A DNA stretch of 64,000 nucleotides from the NCBI GenBank assembly GCA_029261135.1, contig JAJDBX010000006.1, forward strand, positions 128,123 to 192,122, read 5' to 3'. A program made the position numbers and the translations under genes. Every line of letters begins with the position of its first letter. Position 1 is the first letter of the stretch. Below the pieces are notes generated by a model, which did no database searches, was not told the origin of the DNA, and was given only the letters and a program-made list of their open reading frames with translations. This DNA comes from Nitrospirota bacterium. Its GTDB lineage: Bacteria; Nitrospirota; Nitrospiria; SBBL01; JAADHI01. Below are positions 17,910 to 26,764 of the stretch, piece by piece.

Positions 17910-18890
17910 TCAACTTTTTCTCTCCTTTGACATTGACGAGATTTGAAAGGAAACATTTCCCCGGTGAAGCCCGGGTTTTCCATAAAAAATTGTTTTCCCT
18001 TCGACTTTAAATTCGAGATCTTCTACCACCGAACGATTCAACATAATCACATCACCCACAGAAAGCGCAGTCACTTCCTTAATAGACAGAACGGCCGACC
18101 CAATTTCAGCCACTCCATTTAAAGGGCAATAAACCAACTCTTCTAAAAATCGCTCTGACCACACCTCGTTTTTATCATCCCGGTCACTCTGGAAACTCCC
18201 GTAAAGTTGCTCCCGGATCGGTTCAATTGTCGGATAAGGCAGTCCAATGTAAAGATCGCCTCCTTCAGCTTCGATCTCTATTTTGAAGAGTGTGGTTACA
18301 ACCACCTCTTGTGGTGAAACCACTTGAGCAAACTGCGGATTAATCTCGTGTCGAAGATGGGTAATATTAATTGGAAAAACCGGTTCCCAAGCTTTCGTCA
18401 TATCGACATAAAGTTTCTCGATGACTTTACTGATTAGCCGGGTTTCAATAGCCGTAAAATCTCTTCCTTCGATTTTGACGTAGGTCTGTCCATCCCCGCC
18501 AAAGTAAAGATCAACGAGACGATAAACAAATTTAGCATCCAAAATCACAAAGACGGTTCCCCGTAGTGGATCCATTTTGATCAAATTAATACTGCTCGGA
18601 AGCGGAATTTTCCGCATGAGCTCACCAAATTTTGGTGTATCAATTGAAACGGGGATGATTTCAACTTCCTTTTTTAAAAATGTGGATAAAGAAGATTGAA
18701 AAAAACGAGAAAAGCGTTCGTTAATGATTTCAAGACTCGGCATTCGTCCACGAATAATCCGCTCTTGTGTCGTGAGATCATATTGATGTGCCCCTTCTTT
18801 GGGGTGATCCGATTCGGTTTCAACATCCCCACCGCTGACGCCATGAAGGAGTGCTTCGACTTCGTCTTGTGAGAGAATCTTCTCTGCCAT
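17910..18890 (-). CDS. fliM: Flagellar motor switch protein FliM
   Basis: FliM builds the C-ring wall and binds CheY-P. The N-terminal CheY-binding motif KILSQDEVEALLHGV is intact. The middle CheC-like domain follows, beginning near RIIRGRMPSLEIINERFSR, and the C-terminal SpoA domain contains VLSIKEVTALSVGDVIMLNR. Length (326) is normal. It lies between fliL and fliN. Confidence 0.96.
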   Translation of the reverse strand: MAEKILSQDEVEALLHGVSGGDVETESDHPKEGAHQYDLTTQERIIRGRMPSLEIINERFSRFFQSSLSTFLKKEVEIIPVSIDTPKFGELMRKIPLPSSINLIKMDPLRGTVFVILDAKFVYRLVDLYFGGDGQTYVKIEGRDFTAIETRLISKVIEKLYVDMTKAWEPVFPINITHLRHEINPQFAQVVSPQEVVVTTLFKIEIEAEGGDLYIGLPYPTIEPIREQLYGSFQSDRDDKNEVWSERFLEELVYCPLNGVAEIGSAVLSIKEVTALSVGDVIMLNRSVVEDLEFKVEGKTIFYGKPGLHRGNVSFQISSMSKERKS

Positions 18891-18931
18891 TAATCACTAT
18901 TCCTATTCTTGAACATTTAAAAAAAGAGAAA

Positions 18932-19483
18932 TTATTGCGTCACAAATTCTGTGAAATAAGCCATTTTGACTTTGTTGTTTTTATAGATCCCGTTGACGCG
19001 TTGAAGAATCTCATCCCGAAGTTCCATTTTTCCTTCAACCGTTCGAATATTTGCAAATTCCTTGCTACTTAAAAGTAGCAGTAAGGCATCTCGAATCTGA
19101 GGAAGGTGCTCGGTTAAGTCTTCAGAATATCCACTTCGGATCATCTCAAGCTTAATATTAATTTTGAGATAACGAATCTTTCTTACATCTGCCAAATTAA
19201 CGATAAAGGGGTCAAGGTCGTAGATGCCTCCACCTTCTTCTTGTCCTTCACCTCCCCCTCCCCCTCCTCCTTTTTCGCCACCCCCTTCAGCATTTTCAGT
19301 ACCGACCGACCCTTCTGTTCTCTCTTTGGATAATGCGATGTTGTTCGCTTGGGGCTCTGGTTTTAGGACAAATGCCACCCCACCACCCACGGCCAAGCCA
19401 ATGACAAGTCCAACGGCGATCATTTTTATTGGGAGACCTTTTTTTACTGGTTTTTCTTCTGCATCATTCTCTTCGTCTGCCAT
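18932..19483 (-). CDS. fliL: Flagellar basal body-associated protein FliL with a glycine-rich linker
   Basis: FliL surrounds the stator at the basal body. A short cytoplasmic tail (1-18) is followed by one membrane helix (about 19-40) and a periplasmic domain starting YDLDPFIVNLADVRKIRYLKI. Between them lies an unusual tract of almost pure Gly and Glu (about residues 68-88), encoded by repetitive GGN codons (19,224-19,290). It is the first gene of the export operon, behind the sigma54 promoter at 19,568-19,583. Confidence 0.92.
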   Translation of the reverse strand: MADEENDAEEKPVKKGLPIKMIAVGLVIGLAVGGGVAFVLKPEPQANNIALSKERTEGSVGTENAEGGGEKGGGGGGGEGQEEGGGIYDLDPFIVNLADVRKIRYLKINIKLEMIRSGYSEDLTEHLPQIRDALLLLLSSKEFANIRTVEGKMELRDEILQRVNGIYKNNKVKMAYFTEFVTQ

Positions 19484-19567
19484 GTCTGCTCACCTTTTCC
19501 TCTGTTCGATCAAATTCACGAGAACTTTTCTCCTACGCAATCCACTCCCTGCGCACATAACGGATAT

Positions 19568-19583
19568 AGCAATCTTTATGCCG
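19568..19583 (-). promoter_or_regulatory. Sigma54 promoter upstream of fliL
   Basis: On the minus strand CGGCAT-AAAGA-TTGCT has the exact GG-N10-GC spacing of -24/-12 promoters and one to two mismatches to TGGCAC-N5-TTGCW. The downstream bases TTGCTATATC are identical to those of the fliK promoter at 23,321. The predicted leader to the fliL ATG is about 70 bases. Confidence 0.68.
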
Positions 19584-19620
19584 TTTCATGATCTGCTGAC
19601 AAATAGTCTAGGCGGTCATT

Positions 19621-19646
19621 TTATCGCTATAAGAGAAAAAACTTTT
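19621..19646 (-). promoter_or_regulatory. Possible sigma28-type promoter upstream of fliL
   Basis: On the minus strand AAAAGTTT (19,639-19,646), 10 bases, then AGCGATAA (19,621-19,628) resembles TAAAGTTT-N11-GCCGATAA. It lies upstream of the sigma54 site and may add late expression. The rest of this gene-free stretch (19,484-19,722) shows nothing else recognisable. Confidence 0.35.
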
Positions 19647-19718
19647 TTAGATCTGAGTTATTTATTCGTCAAGGCTGAGCTTTGAGATGTCATGATATTG
19701 ACAGAGAAATCTTGGAGT

Positions 19719-19765
19719 AAAAAAAGGGGAAAATAGAGAGGGAATGGATATTCCCTCTCTATTTT
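19719..19765 (-). terminator. Terminator after flgE
   Basis: A perfect 16-bp stem (19,730-19,745 with 19,750-19,765) closes a 4-base loop. On the minus strand it is followed by CCCC and seven T. It starts 24 bases after the flgE stop and separates the hook operon from the fliL promoter region. Confidence 0.85.
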
Positions 19766-19788
19766 AAAGGGACTTTACTCTCCCGTGT

Positions 19789-21069
19789 TTATCGAACGAT
19801 ATTCACCAGCTCTGAGAGTAAATCGTCTGTTGTGGAAATCACCCGGGAGTTGGCTTGAAATCCCCTTTGGAATTCGATCATCTTTACAAACTGCTGCGCG
19901 AGATCCACGTTGGAGAGTTCTAAGGAATTTGCAAGAATTCGACCGGTACCTCCCGAATTGGGTGTGCTGAGAATGGGCTGTCCCGAATCGCTAGATAAGA
20001 CAAAGGAGGTTCCGCCGACTTTACTGAGTCCCTGGGGGTTACTGAAATTAGCCAGCTCGAGTTGCGCCAAAACCCGGCTTTCTCCGTTGGTAAATAGCCC
20101 CGTGATAATTCCATCTTCATCCACAGAAAAAGAGGTAATCGCCCCGGATGAAAACCCATTTTGTGTCTGGGTCAAGACCGTAGACTCTGTACCAAACTGG
20201 GTCAAGCCATCCAGTCCAGACCCGCCCCCACCCGTGGTTGAACCAAAATTTAAAGCAATCGACTGACTTTGTGTCGCTCCTCCGGAAAAATCAAAATCTG
20301 GCGCCCCGAGTGTGTTTGCACTTAATCGTCCGTTTAGATCAAATTGTATCGTTCCTGTGGCAGCCTGGGTCACCACACCTGAAGTAGCATCTGCGGCATT
20401 CACAAGCGCAAAATATTGCCATTGATTTCCAGCAGCCAGGGCAGCATTTTTTCTAAAATAAACAGGAACCAAGTGCCCATTGCCTAAGGAATCGTAAACA
20501 GTGATACTCGTAGAGAAATTCGAAGTCCCCGAAGGATTCGCAGTAGAAAACGTCGACGGAATCGTTACCCGAGAATCGAGGTTTGCCACAAGATTCACTG
20601 TCGATGTGACTTGTGCAGGACTGAGTGTCGGTGAAAGATCAATATTCCCCGATGGCTGTCCCACCAAACTGCCGGTTGCCGTCGCTTGAATCCCTTGTAG
20701 AAGCAGACCCTCAGGATTTTCGACCAAGCCATTTTTGTTGACGTTAAAGGCCCCGTTACGGGTGTAAAACTGTGCCCCTAAAGGATCCTCCATCACAAAA
20801 AATCCGTCGCCTTCCACGGCAAGATCAAGGACACTCCCGGTTGATTCAAAGGAGCCTTGCTCGAAGTTTGTCGCAATATTGCTAAGGAAAACACCTCGGC
20901 CAATCTGACGCCTTCCCTGACCACTTGCAATTAAATCTGCAAAACTCACTTCGCCGCCTTTAAAGGCCTTTGTGTTCATATTAGCGATATTATCACTCAC
21001 CACTGAAAGCCCATTTCCAAAGGCGGTGAGCCCACTTACTCCTGCAAAAAGCGATGTTAAAACAGCCAT
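19789..21069 (-). CDS. flgE: Flagellar hook protein FlgE
   Basis: FlgE polymerises into the hook. The 426-residue protein has the conserved N-terminal rod/hook signature (SLFAGVSGLTAFGNGLSVVSDNIAN, NTKAFKGGEVSF), a hypervariable middle and the C-terminal FLGB/FLGE-type helix (NSLELSNVDLAQQFVKMIEFQRGFQANSRVISTTDDLL). GAAGGAGAGAAT precedes the ATG. It follows flgD and ends at a strong terminator. Confidence 0.96.
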   Translation of the reverse strand: MAVLTSLFAGVSGLTAFGNGLSVVSDNIANMNTKAFKGGEVSFADLIASGQGRRQIGRGVFLSNIATNFEQGSFESTGSVLDLAVEGDGFFVMEDPLGAQFYTRNGAFNVNKNGLVENPEGLLLQGIQATATGSLVGQPSGNIDLSPTLSPAQVTSTVNLVANLDSRVTIPSTFSTANPSGTSNFSTSITVYDSLGNGHLVPVYFRKNAALAAGNQWQYFALVNAADATSGVVTQAATGTIQFDLNGRLSANTLGAPDFDFSGGATQSQSIALNFGSTTGGGGSGLDGLTQFGTESTVLTQTQNGFSSGAITSFSVDEDGIITGLFTNGESRVLAQLELANFSNPQGLSKVGGTSFVLSSDSGQPILSTPNSGGTGRILANSLELSNVDLAQQFVKMIEFQRGFQANSRVISTTDDLLSELVNIVR

Positions 21070-21100
21070 ATTCTCTCCTTCTCTTTAAAATAAAGTTTAA

Positions 21101-21712
21101 TTACCTGACGGACACCACATCTGCCGCCAACACTTTTTCTTCACCGACCATCAGATAAGGGACGTTCTCTTCGTAAAGAACGCTATTGACCGTTCCTCGA
21201 CTAAATTGGATACTGTTCACCGCTTCACCCTCAGTATCTTTTGCAATAATGTCAAACTGATAAATCCCGGAAGCGAGCGGGGTTCCGCCTTGATTGAGAC
21301 CGTCCCACTGTGCAGACTGAGTTCCGCTGGCTTGTGGTCCCAATCGCATAACTCTAACCAATCCCCCAGATGCATCAGAGACTTGAATCACCACCTCTTG
21401 CGCCTCTTTTTCTAATTGAAATGACAGATCGGAAGAGACCCCTTCCTCAAGTACGATTGATCCACCAAGCACTTGAACTTCTTTACCAATCAGTGCAGTG
21501 ACCCCATGATTATTTAATGACACATTGCTTTGAACCAGCGTATCAAGGCGTTCATTCATCCCTGTCGACTGTTCCAATTGGCTAAACTGCGCTAATTGCG
21601 TCACAAACTCTGTCCCATTTAAGGGTTCAAGTGGATCCTGGTGTTTCAATTGAGTGGTCAGCAATCTTAAAAACACATCCTGTCCCATTGTTGCTGTGCT
21701 GGCTACAGCCAT
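21101..21712 (-). CDS. flgD: Flagellar hook cap protein FlgD
   Basis: FlgD caps the growing hook and guides FlgE subunits. The N-terminal secretion and capping region reads DVFLRLLTTQLKHQDPLEPLNGTEFVTQLAQFSQLEQ, followed by the FlgD Ig-like and tudor-like domains (about 85-190). Length 203 residues. It is placed between fliK and flgE, with AAGGAGGCATGAAAG before the ATG. Confidence 0.96.
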   Translation of the reverse strand: MAVASTATMGQDVFLRLLTTQLKHQDPLEPLNGTEFVTQLAQFSQLEQSTGMNERLDTLVQSNVSLNNHGVTALIGKEVQVLGGSIVLEEGVSSDLSFQLEKEAQEVVIQVSDASGGLVRVMRLGPQASGTQSAQWDGLNQGGTPLASGIYQFDIIAKDTEGEAVNSIQFSRGTVNSVLYEENVPYLMVGEEKVLAADVVSVR

Positions 21713-21743
21713 CTTTCATGCCTCCTTTTTATGAGAGCTCTCT

Positions 21744-23282
21744 TCAGATATAAAGACTAACGCCGCTCTGCCCTCGATTCGACACACTCGAAATCGCTTG
21801 GGCTGCTTGAATCACTTTAGGTTCTTCTATCGCTGAGAATTGTCTTTTTGAAGACAGTCCTGGGTCACCCTCACTAAAAAAGGGGCCTTTTCGCTCTCCA
21901 AGATCAACAGAGAACTGTTCGATATGAAGCCCCTGCTCTTTCAGTGCATCCTGTAAGAACCCTTGGTTTCCTTCTAGCAATTCCTTAACGAAATGATCGG
22001 TCGCCAAAATATGAGCACTGACGCCTTTTTCTTGAAGCCGGATATCAATTTGTAATTGCCCAAGATGTTTGGGTTCCAATAAAAGACGAATCGGCTCATC
22101 CTGCCCTGGCTGCCAAGACCGAAGCTGCAAATTAACTTGGTTTAAAACAGCTCCTTCATTGACCTGTGATAGACCTGTGCTTAAAGCGCCACGAAACCCG
22201 ACCCCTCCTTTTTGAGGCATGGGATCAGCGATGGCCTGAATTCCAGGCGGAAAAACTATCGACTCTATTTTGGGTGACGTGCTTCGAATCTGTCCCAATC
22301 CAAGACCACGCATTTTCTCAGCCATTGGGAATACAGGTTTTAACCCTTCCTCTGCTTTCATATCGATACCTTGAAAACCAGAAAGTGTTTTCGTTACTTT
22401 ATTGATTATCTCTTGGTTTTTGGTCTCGGGTTCTCTTTGTTGATCAGAAAGATCATTGTTGTCTTTCATTGTTTTCGCCTGGATTGCCCCCTTTTCCACG
22501 ATACCTTCAATCTGCTGATCAGAAGGAAGTGCCTTTGCTAGATCATCTGCATTCGATCCAGAGCTTGGATTAAGGTTTATTATCGGCTTGGAAATACCTT
22601 TCTCACTAGATATTTCAGTGAGATTCTTTTGACCATCTATCGTTTTTTCAATTGTTTGTGGTTCTAGGGTTTCGGCGCTGTCCCCGATAGAGGTCATCTC
22701 TGTATTGGACAGTTCAAGCGATTGCCCAATGGAATGATTCTCTGAAATCAAGTGAGCTTCTCCAAGTTTTTCCATATTCACCTTATTCTGAGAAGCGTTT
22801 TCTTGTAGAGATGAGATTCCCTTTGTTATTGACACGACGTTCAGTAAAACAGGAAGATCTTCTTCCGTTTCAATTTCTGTCACACTCGAATTGATTTCCT
22901 CATTGACTTCGATCAATTCAAAATTGCCTTGTATTTGTGTGGGTGCTTTTACATCGCTCTGGTCTCTTGAACCATTTTCTGTTGTTGGAGAATCTTGGGA
23001 TCGCTCCACCTGAATCTCATCGTTCTCTGAATCATTTTGAATTCCTTCTGTTTCTTCATGATGACTTATTTCTTTCTTTGATTTTTTTTCAATTCGAGTC
23101 GAGCGCTCATCAATGGAGGGTCTCTTTTTATTATCGAATTTATTCATCACTTTAGAGAATGATTTTGAATCATGTTCTCCATTTGAAAACGCTTTATCGA
23201 CGGAGATATTTAAATGATCTCCTCGGGAAAAACTTTGCGAAGGATCGATTCCAGCTTGGGAAAAGATTGGGATATTATTCAT
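21744..23282 (-). CDS. fliK: Flagellar hook-length control protein FliK
   Basis: FliK measures hook length and triggers the FlhB substrate switch. The first 350 residues are low-complexity and rich in Ser, Glu, Asn and Gln, as expected of the disordered ruler part. The C-terminal Flg_hook domain is clear at about 385-475 (QLRSWQPGQDEPIRLLLEPKHLGQLQIDI, then LKEQGLHIEQFSVDLG). The first gene of the hook operon, it starts 39 bases after the sigma54 -12 box. Confidence 0.92.
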   Translation of the reverse strand: MNNIPIFSQAGIDPSQSFSRGDHLNISVDKAFSNGEHDSKSFSKVMNKFDNKKRPSIDERSTRIEKKSKKEISHHEETEGIQNDSENDEIQVERSQDSPTTENGSRDQSDVKAPTQIQGNFELIEVNEEINSSVTEIETEEDLPVLLNVVSITKGISSLQENASQNKVNMEKLGEAHLISENHSIGQSLELSNTEMTSIGDSAETLEPQTIEKTIDGQKNLTEISSEKGISKPIINLNPSSGSNADDLAKALPSDQQIEGIVEKGAIQAKTMKDNNDLSDQQREPETKNQEIINKVTKTLSGFQGIDMKAEEGLKPVFPMAEKMRGLGLGQIRSTSPKIESIVFPPGIQAIADPMPQKGGVGFRGALSTGLSQVNEGAVLNQVNLQLRSWQPGQDEPIRLLLEPKHLGQLQIDIRLQEKGVSAHILATDHFVKELLEGNQGFLQDALKEQGLHIEQFSVDLGERKGPFFSEGDPGLSSKRQFSAIEEPKVIQAAQAISSVSNRGQSGVSLYI

Positions 23283-23320
23283 CTATTTTTGCCTCTATGT
23301 CATTCATGTCCGCAAGATAT

Positions 23321-23336
23321 AGCAAGACCAATACCA
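23321..23336 (-). promoter_or_regulatory. Sigma54 promoter upstream of fliK
   Basis: On the minus strand TGGTAT-TGGTC-TTGCT shows exact GG-N10-GC spacing and a full TTGCT -12 element. The following bases TTGCTATATC match the fliL promoter exactly. The predicted start lies about 27 bases before the fliK ATG. The hook operon as a sigma54 target agrees with the two sigma54 activators encoded next to it. Confidence 0.65.
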
Positions 23337-23456
23337 AAAATTTTCAAACATTTTAATGCCATTTACGATGCGATTTTAGATTTTTTGTCCCATTTTTAAG
23401 GTCAACCAAGGCCTTTTTGCCGGTAACTGGGAAATTTGTGCCGGAGCGACAAAAAC

Positions 23457-23485
23457 TTGACAGTATTGGGCTTTGCCTTTAAGCT
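23457..23485 (+). promoter_or_regulatory. Possible sigma70 promoter for the hybrid kinase/FleQ-like pair
   Basis: A perfect TTGACA (23,457-23,462), 17-base spacer and weak -10 TAAGCT (23,480-23,485) lie 32 bases before the ATG at 23,517. This also argues against an upstream TTG start at 23,436, which would precede the promoter. Confidence 0.42.
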
Positions 23486-23516
23486 ATTTCTATTAATGGA
23501 TTTGTTTAAGGAAGCC

Positions 23517-25067
23517 ATGCCCCGACAAAAACATGCGCCAACCCTATTGCATTTTCAAAAAGCATTAGATCTGACAGGAAATGGCCTGCTTCTTCAGGAT
23601 AAAGAAGGCCAGCCCCTCTATATTAATCAAGCGCTCTCCACTATTTTTGGCTCCTCGCAAGAAGAAATTATCGCAGAAGGCCTTAAACGCCTTTTCCCTG
23701 AAGAAAGTCTTAAAAAATTCAAAAAAAATATCCTACCTGAGACCCTTCGTTTTGGAATAAAAAAAGATGAAATCGAGGGAATCAACAGTCAAGGGGAACA
23801 TTTTCCACTTTCAATCTCAACTATGTGTGTTGAGGAAAATGACGATAAAAACGTTGGATTTGTCACACTTTGTAGAGATATGTCTGAAGAGATCGAATTT
23901 CGCAGGCGTAGACTTCATTCGGATAAACTCGCGGCCGTCGGAGAAATGTTGGCCGAGGTCGCACATGAACTCAATAATCCACTCACCAGTGTCGTCGGGT
24001 TTTCTGAACTCCTCTTAAGAAAACGGGTCAGCCCCGATATAAAACGTCTCCTGCGTCGCATTTCTTCGGAGGCGATCAGAACCTCTAAAATCGTCCGAAA
24101 CCTGCTGTCCGTCGTCCGATCGCATCAACCTGAAAAAATGGAGGTGGGGATCAACGGTGTGATTCAAAACGTCTTGGAACTCAAAACACGGCAGTTACAT
24201 ATTGATAATATCCGTCTGGTCAGAAGACTTTCCGAAGATAAGACCCTTCCTATGGTGCTTGGCGATTATCAACAATTATTAGAGGTTTTTCTTAATGTGA
24301 TTAACAACGCCCACCAGGCCATCTCTTCTGATCGCGGAAAAGGAACACTGACGATTGAAACTTCATCAAAAAAGGATTCTGTGGTTATTCGTATCAGTGA
24401 TACAGGACCTGGAATACCCGAATCTGTCATCGGTAAGTTGTTTCAGCCCTTTTTCACAACGAAATCGGATGGATCAGGGCTTGGACTCAATATCAGTAAA
24501 AAAATCATCCAAGAACATGGTGGCGATATCACCGTTGAAAATGGCCGTCAACGTGGTTGTACATTTACCATTTCCCTACCCATTGCACAGGAGAGTGTTT
24601 CCATTATAGAGGCCCCCTCAGAACCCTTAGCACTGTCACCTCAATCTTTTGATATTATGGTTTTAGACGATGAAGAGGTGATATTAGATCTTCATTATCA
24701 CCTCTTAACCCAACTCGGGCATAAACCCCATCTTTTTAGATCTGTTCAAGAAGCACTCCCCGCCTTAAAAGGGCAAACCTTTGATCTGATCCTTTCGGAT
24801 GTCAAGATGCCGCGAATGAATGGGCGGAAGTTTTACACCCATTTAAAAAAACATCATCCTGAAATGACCCAAAAAATCATATTTGTCACAGGAGATACTC
24901 TAAATAAGACCAGTCATCTCTTTTTTAAGAAACATCACCTGAATGTCCTTTACAAACCTTTTATTTTGAAGCAACTTGAGGAGATCATCCACCGCACACT
25001 CGAAAATGACATCAACTTAAATGACAATTCCAGCGAAAATGAAAGTGAATCGACAACCTATGAATGA
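23517..25067 (+). CDS. Hybrid histidine kinase (PAS-HisKA-HATPase-REC) beside a FleQ-like activator
   Basis: This soluble sensor kinase has a PAS domain (about 10-120), HisKA with phospho-His in LAEVAHELNNPLTSVVG, and an HATPase with N box NVINNAHQAI, G1 DTGPGIP and G2 GSGLGLNIS. A C-terminal receiver keeps its acidic pair (LDDEE), phospho-Asp (LSDVKMPRMNG) and Lys (LYKPF). No membrane segment is seen, so the signal is intracellular. The ATG at 23,517 is chosen for TAAGGAAG upstream and for the promoter position. It overlaps the next regulator gene by 8 bases, so the two form one system. The input signal is unknown. Confidence 0.85.
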   Translation: MPRQKHAPTLLHFQKALDLTGNGLLLQDKEGQPLYINQALSTIFGSSQEEIIAEGLKRLFPEESLKKFKKNILPETLRFGIKKDEIEGINSQGEHFPLSISTMCVEENDDKNVGFVTLCRDMSEEIEFRRRRLHSDKLAAVGEMLAEVAHELNNPLTSVVGFSELLLRKRVSPDIKRLLRRISSEAIRTSKIVRNLLSVVRSHQPEKMEVGINGVIQNVLELKTRQLHIDNIRLVRRLSEDKTLPMVLGDYQQLLEVFLNVINNAHQAISSDRGKGTLTIETSSKKDSVVIRISDTGPGIPESVIGKLFQPFFTTKSDGSGLGLNISKKIIQEHGGDITVENGRQRGCTFTISLPIAQESVSIIEAPSEPLALSPQSFDIMVLDDEEVILDLHYHLLTQLGHKPHLFRSVQEALPALKGQTFDLILSDVKMPRMNGRKFYTHLKKHHPEMTQKIIFVTGDTLNKTSHLFFKKHHLNVLYKPFILKQLEEIIHRTLENDINLNDNSSENESESTTYE

Positions 25068-26481
25068 TAAAAAAATCCTTGTGATTGAAGATGACAATAG
25101 CGTTCGTGATACCCTCGTGATGCTTTTAAATGAGGCCGGTTATGATACAGAATCGGCTCCAGATGGCCCCCCAGCGATTGCCCTAGCGAAAGAGATGCGT
25201 TTCCAACTTTACATGATTGATCTTCGCCTACCCAGTATGTCCGGGATTGAAGTCATGGAAGAAATTAGAAAAATTAATTCAGAGGCCGTTTGTATCGTTT
25301 TGACTGCATATGCCACGATAGAGCTGTCCGTACAAGCCATGCGGGCCGGCGCTTTTGATTTTATTGGAAAACCCTTCCAAATCGATGTGGTCTTAAATCT
25401 GGTTAAAAATGCCTTTGAATTTGTTCGTTTAAAACATGAAAACCTTTCTCTTAAAAAAATGGTACGTGACAAATACCGATTCGACAACATGGTCGGATCC
25501 TCTCCTGAAATGAACCAAGTGTATGAACTGATAGAACGTGTCTCTGAGACGGACAGCACGGTACTAATACAAGGTGAAAGTGGAACAGGAAAGGAGATTG
25601 TTGCCAAAACCATTCATTTCAACAGCGTAAGACGCGATAAACCACTTATTCCAATTAACTGTGGCGCCATACCCGAAGCACTATTGGAAAGTGAGCTTTT
25701 CGGACACGAAAAAGGGGCCTTTACAGGGGCAAGCTCATCAAGGGCTGGGCGATTTGAATTGGCCCATGGTGGGACCCTCTTTTTGGACGAAATTGGAGAA
25801 ATGCCACTTTCTCTACAGGTTAAACTGCTTCGCGTTCTTCAAGAACAAAATTTCGAACGTATTGGGGGTGTTAAATCGATTCAGGTTGATGTTCGCATCA
25901 TTGCAGCCACGAACCAAGATCTTGAAAAATCGATTGAAGAAAAAACGTTTCGGGAAGATCTTTATTACCGTTTAAACGTAATTCCACTCAATGTCCCTCC
26001 CCTGCGAAAAAGAAAAGATGATATTCCACTGCTCGTTGAACATTTCATAGAAAAATTTAATACGAAAAAGAATAAAAAAGTGGAAGGAATTGATGCAGGG
26101 GCTTTAAAGCTTCTCTTAAACTATTATTGGCCCGGAAATATTAGGGAGCTCGAAAATCTGGTTGAGCGGATGATGGTACTCATGAAAAATGATGGCAGTA
26201 TTACGGCGGAAGACGTCCCTGAAAAACTGATCAAATCGCGGCGAAAATCAGTCCCCTTTGAATTCGAGCTGCCAGAAGATGGGATCACTTTTTCTGAGGT
26301 TGTTTCTGCCTTTGAGAATCAGATCTTAGATTTATCACTCGCCCGTGCAAATGGCGTCAAAAACAGAGCAGCGCAACTCCTCCGCATGAATCGGACCACT
26401 CTAGTTGAAAAGCTAAAAAAACGACGACTCGTCGCAGCCAAATCCAGTGATGCTTCCAAACAGTTTTATCGAGAAGAGTAA
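25060..26481 (+). CDS. Sigma54-dependent response regulator, FleQ/FlrA-like
   Basis: An NtrC-family activator with a receiver (EDDNSVRD, phospho-Asp in [11 protein letters not shown], Lys in IGKPF), an AAA+ domain and a Fis-type helix-turn-helix. The AAA+ part has Walker A GESGTGKE, the sigma54-contacting GAFTGA loop and Walker B LFLDEIGE. The recognition region ends [18 protein letters not shown], close to the RTTLVEK signature of FleQ/FlrA flagellar master regulators. Unlike FleQ its receiver looks fully active and it has a co-transcribed kinase. ATG 25,060 is preferred over an in-frame ATG at 25,021, because the receiver begins immediately after it. Confidence 0.85.
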   Translation: MNDKKILVIEDDNSVRDTLVMLLNEAGYDTESAPDGPPAIALAKEMRFQLYMIDLRLPSMSGIEVMEEIRKINSEAVCIVLTAYATIELSVQAMRAGAFDFIGKPFQIDVVLNLVKNAFEFVRLKHENLSLKKMVRDKYRFDNMVGSSPEMNQVYELIERVSETDSTVLIQGESGTGKEIVAKTIHFNSVRRDKPLIPINCGAIPEALLESELFGHEKGAFTGASSSRAGRFELAHGGTLFLDEIGEMPLSLQVKLLRVLQEQNFERIGGVKSIQVDVRIIAATNQDLEKSIEEKTFREDLYYRLNVIPLNVPPLRKRKDDIPLLVEHFIEKFNTKKNKKVEGIDAGALKLLLNYYWPGNIRELENLVERMMVLMKNDGSITAEDVPEKLIKSRRKSVPFEFELPEDGITFSEVVSAFENQILDLSLARANGVKNRAAQLLRMNRTTLVEKLKKRRLVAAKSSDASKQFYREE

Positions 26482-26698
26482 GTTAAGACTGATAATATAT
26501 CGAGAGAGTAACTTCCACTCCCCCCTGCTATTTTCTCGATTGCCTATTGACTTTATTCGTCAAAGCCTTGACAAAATTTCCTGAGTCTTCCCTTAAAATC
26601 CGACGTTTGTCTAAAACTTCGTGACATTGTTGATGGTTTTCCCCTGCCATAAGCACTTCTTTTATTAAATTACAATTTTTTAAAAAGAAAGGGACCAG
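26482..26698 (+). promoter_or_regulatory. Upstream region of the TPR-flrBC-like flagellar operon
   Basis: About 217 gene-free bases lie between the FleQ-like gene and the sigma54 site. A weak inverted repeat (ATCGAGA...TCTCGAT, about 26,499-26,540) follows the upstream stop and could end that transcript. Enhancer sites for the sigma54 activators would be expected here, but I could not define one. Confidence 0.3.
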
Positions 26699-26714
26699 TG
26701 GCATTAATTTTGCT
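26699..26714 (+). promoter_or_regulatory. Sigma54 promoter for the TPR-flrBC-flgBC-fliE operon
   Basis: TGGCAT-TAATT-TTGCT has one mismatch to TGGCAC-N5-TTGCW and exact GG-N10-GC spacing. The start would be about 26,726, leaving a leader of about 40 bases before the TPR gene. The operon that follows runs without a clear terminator to the motE-like gene at 37.9 kb. Confidence 0.72.
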
Positions 26715-26764
26715 AAATAAACTGGGAAAACCGATATTGCTCACTGATTAGGGTCAATACTTTC

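Noticed and set aside
23436-23516. TTG-initiated extension of the hybrid kinase
   Set aside because: It would start upstream of the likely promoter and lacks a ribosome binding site; the ATG at 23,517 has one.
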